Positions 1 through 5,928 of a stretch of 7,411 nt of DNA are shown here, one piece after another; positions within the stretch are counted from its first letter, which is position 1, and every line of letters starts with the position of its first letter. The notes beneath the pieces were generated by a model. That model ran no database searches. It was given only the letters and a program-made list of their open reading frames with translations, and was not told where the DNA came from. This DNA comes from Minthousia sp045628125 (GTDB lineage Bacteria; Bacteroidota; Bacteroidia; Bacteroidales; Bacteroidaceae): positions 1-7,411 of the forward strand of contig JAZQPA010000027.1 in the NCBI GenBank assembly GCA_045628125.1. Direction: 5' to 3'. Position numbers and translations under genes: made by a program.

Positions 1-140
1 CCCATATCAGGATAGCCTCCATTGCCCTCCCATCTTGAAACAGCCTGCGGTGTCACACCCAAGGCCTTTGCCAGATCCTCCTGCTTTCTTCCGTCTCTCT
101 TGCGCAGTTCTCGAATCTTTTCTCCTAAATTAACCTGCAT
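1..140 (-). CDS. XRE-family helix-turn-helix transcriptional regulator, N-terminal part (runs off left edge)
   Basis: Only the first 46 codons are visible; the gene continues past the left edge. The peptide begins MQVNLGEKIRELRKRDGRK and continues with QEDLAKALGVTPQAVSRWE, then a GGYPDM segment. This is a classic Cro/C1 (HTH_3) DNA-binding domain: helix 2 is QEDLAKALG (about residues 20-28) and the recognition helix is TPQAVSRWE (about 30-38). The start is well supported: a GGAGG Shine-Dalgarno (147-151) lies 6 bases before the ATG. From family knowledge, regulators with this 'SRWE..G.YPDM' ending often carry a longer C-terminal sensing or TPR-like region, but that part is outside the window. 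The gene has its own promoter and is separated from the hydrolase operon by a terminator, so it is probably a separate unit. Whether it controls the operon is unknown. HTH identity is confident; target and ligand are unknown. Confidence 0.9.
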   Translation of the reverse strand, partial: MQVNLGEKIRELRKRDGRKQEDLAKALGVTPQAVSRWEGNGGYPDM

Positions 141-163
141 AATTTACCTCCGCGTAATCTATT

Positions 164-171
164 CACCGGTG
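164..171. promoter_or_regulatory. Perfect 8-bp palindrome CACCGGTG, possible operator
   Basis: CACCGGTG is a perfect palindrome between the proposed -10 box (179-184) and the regulator's Shine-Dalgarno. With that -10, transcription would start around 172, so the palindrome would sit at about +1 to +8, a usual place for a repressor operator. It is short and could be chance; autoregulation by the XRE protein is inference only. Confidence 0.3.
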
Positions 172-178
172 TAAGTAA

Positions 179-207
179 ATGATAGCAAGCAGATACTATG
201 AAATCAA
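179..207 (-). promoter_or_regulatory. Probable sigma-70-type promoter of the XRE regulator
   Basis: On the minus strand TTGATT (202-207) is followed after exactly 17 bp by TATCAT (179-184). These match the -35 and -10 consensus at 4/6 and 5/6 positions. The predicted start lies about 30 bp before the ATG at 140, leaving room for the GGAGG site. The surrounding AT-richness supports a promoter but also raises the chance of false matches. Confidence 0.5.
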
Positions 208-249
208 TTATCAATTCATTGTTTATCAATCAACAATTTGTTTATCAAT
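208..249. repeat. Direct repeats of TTATCAAT upstream of the regulator's -35 box
   Basis: TTGTTTATCAAT occurs twice without mismatch, at 219-230 and 238-249, with a start-to-start distance of 19 bp, close to two helical turns. A third, shorter copy, TTATCAAT(T), lies at 208-215, directly next to the proposed -35 box. A protein bound to the two long copies would sit on the same face of the helix just upstream of the promoter, so these are candidate activator or repressor sites. The binding protein is unknown. Confidence 0.5.
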
Positions 250-394
250 TGTGACATTTACTGCCAATTCAAGGAGACAATAAATAAGCGAAATGCCTCC
301 TAATAGCAATCCCGTAATGCAGCATTTACCCATTGCGATTATTTGAAACTCATATGTGACTGTATTGATATATATTCACCCGCTGATTACTCAA

Positions 395-541
395 CTAAAA
401 CAAGCAAAAAAATACCCCAAACCCATTTCTAGGTTTGAGGTACTGCTGGCAGCCGGACTTGAACTTGACGGCTTTTTCTTCGGTGTGTGCATAAAACGTT
501 GAAAATAAGGAGGTTTTGCCGGCACCGGTTAAAAGTATCAT
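395..541 (-). pseudogene. Short ORF with P-loop-like motif, probable gene remnant
   Basis: This 48-codon ORF begins MILLTGAGKTSLF and ends GFGVFFCLF before a TAG. The TGAGKTS segment resembles the end of a Walker A nucleotide-binding loop, but the first glycine of the GxxxxGK[ST] pattern is missing. No proper ribosome binding site precedes the ATG, and stop codons crowd the sequence just upstream in all three frames. The second half of the ORF runs through the intrinsic terminator hairpin, so those residues are almost certainly not selected as protein. It could be the 3' remnant of an ATPase gene or a chance ORF over a non-coding element. I do not recognise a parent gene. Confidence 0.25.
406..442 (-). 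terminator. Intrinsic (rho-independent) terminator, minus strand
   Basis: An 11-bp stem is formed by 432-442 and 413-423 with an 8-base loop (424-431). On the minus-strand RNA all pairs form, one being a G-U wobble, and seven U residues follow (406-412). On the plus strand the same position is a C-A mismatch and no U-run follows, so it works for leftward transcription. It is the first strong terminator after the hydrolase operon and isolates it from the XRE gene. Confidence 0.85.
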
Positions 542-546
542 GGGTA

Positions 547-566
547 GTCACACCTTAGGTCACACC
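547..566. repeat. Two copies of GTCACACC separated by 4 bp
   Basis: GTCACACC occurs at 547-554 and 559-566, a perfect 8-bp direct repeat with a 12-bp period, between the esterase stop and the terminator. On the minus strand it reads GGTGTGAC twice and includes stop codons in several frames. No function is evident. It may be debris of the same remnant as the neighbouring P-loop-like ORF. Confidence 0.4.
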
Positions 567-625
567 CTGAAACAAATGGTTTTCTTCCCGCCTAAAACTA
601 TGATTTTCTAAATACATCTATTCTA

Positions 626-2203
626 CTATAGTGTGATACTTCCTGGCCTTGCAGGGATTTTTGCACTATTGTAGAGATTGACACGATACCAGCCCGTGCA
701 CCCTAGTTCTGCAGTGATATGCGAAATGTTCTGAATAGGTGCACCCTCCAGAATAACGGTACTTCCTTGAACCGTGGCTATTATTCCTTCTGTATTCAAG
801 TACCCATCGTCTGCCAGAAGCCGTAGTCCTCCCAACTGATTTTGGGGAACCTCGACTCCGTCGGGGGTGTGGTCGACAAGATAAAGATCATCGCCTGTAT
901 TTTCAAAATGCAGAATCAGCTTTCCATCAGCCTTTTCCAGTCTTGTCAGTGTAGGAGCTTCACACAAAATATCCTCCCCATAGACCTTCGCCTCAGCCTG
1001 CAATGCTAATCGGTAACCCACCGGTTGCTTTTTCTTTGGGTGAATGTCCCATTCCATACCAATGTCGGAAATGACTGCCATACCGGTACCAGAGACTGTC
1101 TGAGATACCAGCTGCTGTGCCTCCCGGATAGCGACATAGGGATCACCCACGCACTGCATCCATTGACCGAAGGGTGCCAACTGGACAAACAGGAATGGCA
1201 ATTCATCCTGCCAGAGATGGCGGAAACAGCGTATCAGCGCAGGGAATAACATTCCATAAAGTTCAGGGTGCTTGTCGCCATCCGACTCTCCCTGATAGAA
1301 CAATACTCCTCGAATTCCATAGGGAGCAACCTGGCAAAGCATGCTCTCATACAATCCGCAAGGTCTTGTCTCGCTTTTCGGGCCAGTCACCGGCATTTGT
1401 GCGGAGAAATCGATGGTACTCATGTCCATCTCCTGCCCGGTAAGTGTCTTGATAATTTCCGGCAAGGACATTCCCCGCATCAACATATCAGAAATGGGAT
1501 CCAGGAACGGCTCCACCTTCCAGGAAGCGGGATTGGCGCAAAATCCGTCATCATAGCTTGCTAAATCCAAATTGGAAATGGCTTTTTGATATTCGTCAAG
1601 GTAAGCCTGCCCGCCGCCTTCACGAATAGCTTCCTCGCTCATCCAGGCGCAAGCAGGGGTCCCGCCCCAGTTGCAGCCCACAATGCCCACAGGGCAATCG
1701 TATTTTCCCTGAATTTCTTTGGCAAAGTAGTAGCCCACAGCGGAAAACCATTCCAGATCCTCCGGAGTAGCTTTTCTCCACTGAGCAAAATTCTTTCCGT
1801 AATCAGCCTCATCAATCTGTCCAGGATAGGAAACCTCAGGATAGTCAAAGAATCGGATATTGTGGTTTGTACAGGTATCTTTTTCTACAGAGAAATCTGC
1901 GTCATAACGCATGAAGAACTCCATGTTGGACTGCCCAGCAGCAAGCCAGACTTCACCTACCTGGACATCCTTCCATTCTATACATTCATTCTCCGTTGTG
2001 ATAACAACTGTTTCGGAAAAAGATGTATGTAGCGGTTTTAGAATGACGCACCACTTGCCATTATCATCGGCAGTTCCAGTCACTGTCTGCCCTTGAACAG
2101 TAATGGTAACAGTTACTCCGGGCTCTGAATCACCCCAGATTGCGATATTCTTCTCCCTCTGCAGAATCATATGATTTTGAAACAGTACTGCTGGTTTTAT
2201 CAT
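626..2203 (-). CDS. Sialate O-acetylesterase-family (SASA/SGNH) carbohydrate esterase
   Basis: This 525-residue protein is predicted to remove O-acetyl groups from a sugar or glycan by a serine-hydrolase mechanism. The SGNH block I motif is WLAAGQSNMEF, with nucleophile Ser92 (codon 1928-1930). Later come GCNWGGTPACAW (about 177-187), YQGESDGD (303-310), and a C-terminal Asp386/His388 pair in WDIHP. The order and spacing match the family, including the N-terminal beta-sandwich segment before the serine and the NLYNSAKIPARP ending. The stretch at about 200-280 between blocks is variable and may shape substrate choice. There is no signal peptide or membrane segment, so it is probably cytoplasmic. 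AAGGAG (2212-2217) lies 8 bases before the ATG. It is the last gene of the GH3-GH3-GH1 operon, so the substrate is more likely an acetylated plant oligosaccharide than sialic acid, by inference from context. No nan genes are visible. The gene looks more GC-rich than its operon partners by eye. Confidence 0.9.
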   Translation of the reverse strand: MIKPAVLFQNHMILQREKNIAIWGDSEPGVTVTITVQGQTVTGTADDNGKWCVILKPLHTSFSETVVITTENECIEWKDVQVGEVWLAAGQSNMEFFMRYDADFSVEKDTCTNHNIRFFDYPEVSYPGQIDEADYGKNFAQWRKATPEDLEWFSAVGYYFAKEIQGKYDCPVGIVGCNWGGTPACAWMSEEAIREGGGQAYLDEYQKAISNLDLASYDDGFCANPASWKVEPFLDPISDMLMRGMSLPEIIKTLTGQEMDMSTIDFSAQMPVTGPKSETRPCGLYESMLCQVAPYGIRGVLFYQGESDGDKHPELYGMLFPALIRCFRHLWQDELPFLFVQLAPFGQWMQCVGDPYVAIREAQQLVSQTVSGTGMAVISDIGMEWDIHPKKKQPVGYRLALQAEAKVYGEDILCEAPTLTRLEKADGKLILHFENTGDDLYLVDHTPDGVEVPQNQLGGLRLLADDGYLNTEGIIATVQGSTVILEGAPIQNISHITAELGCTGWYRVNLYNSAKIPARPGSITL

Positions 2204-2281
2204 TTTATTATCTCCTTATCCCGTTAGAATTTGACCCCTGCCAATAATACCAGAAGGGCAAGACAATCTGAATGCCCAAAG

Positions 2282-3577
2282 TTACATACTCAGCAGACTA
2301 CCAAGATATTTAAGGCTGCCTTTGGAAGTACGCTCCATAGTATCCCTGTCCACTGCAATGAGACCAAAGCGCATCTGGTAACCCATTTGCCACTCAAAAT
2401 TATCCAGCAAACTCCAATAGAAATAACCTTTTACCGGGATTCCATCGGCAATGCAGCGAGCTACTCCATCTGTAGCAGTCTGAATAAAATCTACCCTACG
2501 AGAATCATCATCAATAGCAATACCATTTTCCGTAATAATCAAATTTCCTTTGAAATCTTTTGCAACAGCACGAATGACATTTTCCAACCCTTGAGGATAA
2601 TACTCATATCCCATTTGCGTTCGCTCAGCATTCTCCGGAACTGGCAAATCATCGTCAGGTCCAACTAAAGTACGAGTGTAGTTTTGCACGCCAAGAAAAT
2701 CATCATCCTGAATGAATGGTACATAATGTGTAAACTCTTCTTCCCATTCTTCTTTAGCAAGTGCTTCTCCACCTTCTACCGGCTGCATATCATGAAGGCT
2801 TAATGTAAGTCCCACCTGTATATTAGGATACATAGTCTTTATAACCTTTTTAGCTGCCTGATGGCATTGCATGGTCAAAAGGTCACTGTGTTCACTTCCG
2901 CCAAGATTAAAACAATGTGGTTGAGATGTGCCAAATATCGCCTCGTTTTCAGTTGCTTGGAATTTAATATTTTCCACCATTGCCTCTAAATTTAGCCCCA
3001 TTTGAACTTTTCCATCCTCCTGACCAGATGCAGCTGCTTCTGCAGCCTGTTGCATCATCTTCATATAATGACGTGATATTGCAGCAACCTGCAGTCCCAT
3101 ATTAGCCTCATTGATGGTACACACATAATTCAGTTCTCTACCTAATGCTTTTATCACATAGGTAACATATTTTTCAAAATCCTCCACAATCGTATCAGCT
3201 TCCCAACCGCCTTTACGAATAATCCAAACAGGAGATGAAAAATGGAATAATGTTACCACTGGCTCCACCCCATTTTCACGGCAGGTATGGATTACATTAC
3301 GATAGTGGTCAATTACATCATCATCAAATACACCTTCCTCCGGTTGAATTCGAGCCCATTCGATAGAGAATCTGTACGCATTGAGTCCCGCGTCCTTCAT
3401 TAATTTGATGTCTTCTGCATAACGATTATAGTGGTCACAGGCAATACCACTTTTTTCCTTATAGGTAGAATGTGGCATCTGTTCCTGCGCCCAGCAATCA
3501 GAATTTGTGTTATTGCCTTCCACCTGATGAGCCGCTGTAGCAGCACCTAATAAAAAATTTTTAGGGAATTTTGACAT
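2282..3577 (-). CDS. Family 1 glycoside hydrolase (beta-glucosidase type)
   Basis: This 431-residue single-domain (beta/alpha)8 enzyme probably releases beta-linked glucose, or a related sugar, from imported oligosaccharides or aryl glycosides in the cytoplasm. The N-terminus has the GH1 signature FLLGAATAAHQVEG (8-21). The acid/base is Glu157 in CTINEAN and the nucleophile is Glu350 in IITENG, so both catalytic residues are present. The sugar-binding loop reads SLLDNFEWQMGYQMRFGL (389-406). This Glu-Trp form is typical of glucosidases and unlike the Ser-Lys-Tyr loop of 6-phospho-beta-glucosidases, so the substrate is probably not phosphorylated. Two sites deviate: Ala follows the acid/base Glu where most relatives have Pro, and HFSSP replaces the usual HWDLP. 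It is slightly shorter than most GH1 enzymes (about 440-480). There is no signal peptide. The start is supported by AAGGAG (3587-3592), 9 bases upstream. It lies 36 bp after the GH3 gene and 78 bp before the esterase. Family assignment is firm; substrate is not. Confidence 0.93.
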   Translation of the reverse strand: MSKFPKNFLLGAATAAHQVEGNNTNSDCWAQEQMPHSTYKEKSGIACDHYNRYAEDIKLMKDAGLNAYRFSIEWARIQPEEGVFDDDVIDHYRNVIHTCRENGVEPVVTLFHFSSPVWIIRKGGWEADTIVEDFEKYVTYVIKALGRELNYVCTINEANMGLQVAAISRHYMKMMQQAAEAAASGQEDGKVQMGLNLEAMVENIKFQATENEAIFGTSQPHCFNLGGSEHSDLLTMQCHQAAKKVIKTMYPNIQVGLTLSLHDMQPVEGGEALAKEEWEEEFTHYVPFIQDDDFLGVQNYTRTLVGPDDDLPVPENAERTQMGYEYYPQGLENVIRAVAKDFKGNLIITENGIAIDDDSRRVDFIQTATDGVARCIADGIPVKGYFYWSLLDNFEWQMGYQMRFGLIAVDRDTMERTSKGSLKYLGSLLSM

Positions 3578-3613
3578 TATTTTGCTCTCCTTTTTTAATA
3601 TTACAGTAATTGA

Positions 3614-5860
3614 TTACTCTGTGACTTCAAACTCTGACTTCAAATCTGCAGTGCTATCACTGCCAACCCACAGGTCAAAAACTGTTGCATCCTGCACGTA
3701 ACAATGTTTTGCTGTACTGTAATACTTAAGTTCTTCTGATTCTATGCAAAAAGTGACCGTAGCTGTCTTGCCACTAGATATCATCACTTTTTTAAATCCC
3801 TTAAGTTCCCTGCTTGGACGTGTGTCACTGCCCCAACGTTGATGCAAATATAGTTGCACCACCTCACTGCCATCTCGCTCAGAAGTGTTTGTCACATCTA
3901 CTGTTACTGTTAGGCTTTCCCCAATTGCCATTACTTTCTTACTCAATCGTAGATTGGTGTAAGCAAAGCTACTATAGCTTAAGCCATATCCAAATGGATA
4001 AAGTGGTGATGATAACTCATTCCAGTATCTGGAAAAAGGCTGAGGTTGACTTTCCACCGGTTGATGGGTTTGGGTTGTAGCATAGTACAATGGGCACTGA
4101 CCTGCACTTCGTGGAAAAGTCATTGCCAGATGAGCAGATGGATTTGCATCTCCAAACAAAATATCTGCAATCGCACGTCCACCTTCTCGTCCGGGCTGCC
4201 ATGCCATGAGAATCGCATTTACATGTTCCTGTGCCCAGCTGACTGCCAGTGGGCGACCTCCAATCAGGACTAAAATAACAGGCTTTCCAATTGCCACAAG
4301 CTTTTCCAACAATTCCTGCTGACGTCCTGGCAGTGAAAGCTCAGATCGAGAGGTTGCTTCGCCAGACATATCAGCATTTTCACCAAGAAAAGCAACTATT
4401 ATATCTGACTGCTCCGATATTCTGATAGCTTCTTCAATGGCAGCCGTCTGTTCTTCCCAGGTTTGAGGTTCTGGAGTTTCCAAGCCAAAATCCGCAATAA
4501 ATTGGCTGATAAAGTTTGGAATCGTGCGCTCAACTGTAGGACCGGGAGCATAAAGAACATGCTCCTCACCGAGTCGTTCTTTTAATCCTTCCAATGGAGT
4601 TACCACAAAAGCCGGAACGCCCACCACTGTTGCGGCTCCACAATCAATCTGTGAATTTGCATATCGGCCAATGACAGCAACCTTTTCCAATGACGACTCC
4701 TTAAGTGGCAGGATATCATTATCGTTTTTCAATAATACAATGCTTTCCTGCGCAGCCTTTCTTGCTAATGAGTGACTTACAGGATCCTTTGCCAATTCTT
4801 CGCTCTTCCCTGGTTCACAATAAGGATGCTCAAACAGCCCGAGCTTGAACTTGGTCATGAGAATTGGACGCACTGCTTCATCTAACTGCTCCATGCCAAT
4901 CTTGCCCTGTTCCAAAAGCTTCGGTATGTTTTGCAGATACTGATAGCTCCCCATATCCATATTGACCGTAGCATTTATAGCCTTTTCAGTTGCGTCAAGG
5001 CCATCTTTGGCATTACCCTGCGTAATAAGATTTCCAATGGTTCCAGCATCTGTAACCAGTAGCCGGTCAAATCCCATTTCATCACGTAGTACATCCTTTA
5101 GCTGATGCTGACTAGCGGTCAAAGGTTCATTGTTTAAGTCCATGTAGGCTGTCATGACTGTTTCCACACCTTGAGCTATACCTGCCGCAAATGGCACATA
5201 ATAGATATTACGCAACTCATTTTCCGGCAAATTGACCTGTTCATAGTCTCGTCCACCTACACAGGCACCGTAGCCTACAAAGTGCTTAAGACAAGCTGCA
5301 ATGGATTCTTCGTTACTTAAATCATTTCCCTGAAATCCTCTAACCTCAGCGGCAACCATCTTTGCAGATAAATATGGATCTTCACCCATAGTCTCACCTA
5401 CTCTTCCCCATCGAGCATCCCTAGCAATATCTGCATTCGGGTAAAATGTCCAATGGATACCGTCAGCTCTCGCCTCCTTAGCTGCCACATGCTGTACTTT
5501 TTCAATAAGATCCGGATTCCAGCTGCAAGCCATGGCCAACGGAAGTGGGAACGCGGTACGATAGCCATGAACCACATCTGTTCCATAAAGAAGTGGAATT
5601 CCACAAGATGTGTTTTCCATTGCTATCCGCTGATACTTATTTTTATCCCCCGGATTGCTCACATAAAGCATGGATCCAACTCCTAGTTCTGCCATATCCT
5701 TAGGATGTGGCAACCCCATATTAACCATCTGTTCCAATCCCCATACCTGAGTCAGCTGTGCGAGCTTATCCTGAACACTCATCCTGTTCAAGAGGTCGTC
5801 CGTCCTTTCTTCCGCAGTAAGATTGGGATTTTTAAAGGGAATATATTCATTTTCTGCCAT
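3614..5860 (-). CDS. Family 3 glycoside hydrolase, BglX-like beta-glucosidase
   Basis: This 748-residue enzyme is predicted to release terminal beta-linked sugars. It has three domains: a TIM barrel (about 30-345), an alpha/beta sandwich (about 370-625) and a fibronectin-III-like C-terminus (about 645-740, with RELKGF). Barrel motifs include YGTDVVHGY, DARWGRVGETMGEDP and KHFVGYG. The nucleophile is Asp271 in LLVTDAGTIG, and the likely acid/base is Glu501 in SGEATSRSELSLPG. YPFGYGLSY is the usual end of the second domain. The layout matches BglX and related enzymes, but there is no signal peptide, so it should act in the cytoplasm rather than the periplasm or outside. I place the start at 5860: GAGGAG (5871-5876) lies 10 bases before that ATG, while the in-frame ATG at 5884 (8 residues longer) has no ribosome binding site and would be followed by that same site. 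It is 68 bp after the other GH3 gene. Sugar specificity (glucose, xylose or other) cannot be told. Confidence 0.93.
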   Translation of the reverse strand: MAENEYIPFKNPNLTAEERTDDLLNRMSVQDKLAQLTQVWGLEQMVNMGLPHPKDMAELGVGSMLYVSNPGDKNKYQRIAMENTSCGIPLLYGTDVVHGYRTAFPLPLAMACSWNPDLIEKVQHVAAKEARADGIHWTFYPNADIARDARWGRVGETMGEDPYLSAKMVAAEVRGFQGNDLSNEESIAACLKHFVGYGACVGGRDYEQVNLPENELRNIYYVPFAAGIAQGVETVMTAYMDLNNEPLTASQHQLKDVLRDEMGFDRLLVTDAGTIGNLITQGNAKDGLDATEKAINATVNMDMGSYQYLQNIPKLLEQGKIGMEQLDEAVRPILMTKFKLGLFEHPYCEPGKSEELAKDPVSHSLARKAAQESIVLLKNDNDILPLKESSLEKVAVIGRYANSQIDCGAATVVGVPAFVVTPLEGLKERLGEEHVLYAPGPTVERTIPNFISQFIADFGLETPEPQTWEEQTAAIEEAIRISEQSDIIVAFLGENADMSGEATSRSELSLPGRQQELLEKLVAIGKPVILVLIGGRPLAVSWAQEHVNAILMAWQPGREGGRAIADILFGDANPSAHLAMTFPRSAGQCPLYYATTQTHQPVESQPQPFSRYWNELSSPLYPFGYGLSYSSFAYTNLRLSKKVMAIGESLTVTVDVTNTSERDGSEVVQLYLHQRWGSDTRPSRELKGFKKVMISSGKTATVTFCIESEELKYYSTAKHCYVQDATVFDLWVGSDSTADLKSEFEVTE

Positions 5861-5870
5861 TATATTTTCG

Positions 5871-5876
5871 CTCCTC
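5871..5876 (-). promoter_or_regulatory. Shine-Dalgarno that fixes the start of the second GH3
   Basis: On the minus strand GAGGAG is followed by 10 bases and then the ATG at 5860. It lies inside the 8-codon extension that would exist if translation began at 5884, so it argues for the shorter protein. Confidence 0.7.
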
Positions 5877-5886
5877 AGATCCATAA

Positions 5887-5916
5887 AATATAAATTCGAT
5901 ATTTGATATATAGCAA
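5887..5916 (-). promoter_or_regulatory. Weak candidate internal promoter before the BglX-like GH3
   Basis: TTGCTA (5911-5916), an 18-bp spacer and TATATT (5887-5892) match the -35 and -10 boxes at 4/6 and 5/6. Transcription would begin near 5880, between the two possible start codons and just before the Shine-Dalgarno, consistent with a start at 5860. The gap is very AT-rich, so chance matches are likely. Confidence 0.22.
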
Positions 5917-5928
5917 TATAATTATTGC
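5913..5928. other. Small perfect hairpin right after the first GH3 stop codon
   Basis: GCAATA (5913-5918) and TATTGC (5923-5928) form a 6-bp stem with a 4-base loop, starting at the base after the TAG stop of the upstream GH3. There is no U-run, so it is not a good terminator. It might mark an mRNA-processing site or be chance. It overlaps the proposed -35 box. Confidence 0.25.

Larger units (their letters stand above)
141..625. other. Intergenic region between the XRE regulator and the esterase gene
   Basis: This 485-bp stretch has no convincing complete gene. From the regulator side it holds the regulator's Shine-Dalgarno, a palindrome (164-171), a probable promoter (179-207) and direct repeats (208-249). 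Next is an AT-rich part (about 250-400) in which I see only a dubious 35-codon hydrophobic ORF. Then come an intrinsic terminator (406-442) embedded in a 48-codon ORF with a P-loop-like motif (395-541), and a GTCACACC tandem repeat (547-566). The last 60 bp before the esterase stop show nothing I can identify. Confidence 0.7.

Noticed and set aside
226..333. 35-codon minus-strand ORF (starts MGKCCITGLLLGG) with a hydrophobic stretch like a membrane segment
   Set aside because: No Shine-Dalgarno before its ATG, and its end overlaps the direct-repeat promoter region of the regulator. Length and composition are compatible with chance.
440..475. tRNA-like 3' end on the minus strand (GTTCAAGTCCGGCTGCC)
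   Set aside because: The five bases on either side of the supposed T-loop do not pair, no CCA-type end or matching 5' acceptor strand was found, and the sequence reads into the terminator.
488..505. Possible catabolite-responsive (cre) element around ATAAAACGTTGAAA
   Set aside because: The central AACGTT fits, but the TG/CA flanks required by the consensus are missing.
1006..2096. Several open frames of 61-148 codons inside the esterase gene on both strands
   Set aside because: They overlap a well-supported enzyme gene, lack recognisable domains or ribosome binding sites, and read as frame shadows.
2204..2281. Possible terminator between GH1 and esterase (TGCC ... GGCA)
   Set aside because: Only a 4-bp stem with a 14-base loop and no U-run; better seen as plain intergenic spacer.
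2231..2668. 145-codon plus-strand ORF opposite the end of the GH1 gene
   Set aside because: Antisense to conserved GH1 coding sequence, including the nucleophile region, with no recognisable family.
5861..5884. Eight-residue N-terminal extension of the BglX-like GH3 starting at ATG 5884
   Set aside because: No ribosome binding site upstream of 5884, while a good GAGGAG site lies inside the extension at correct distance from the ATG at 5860.
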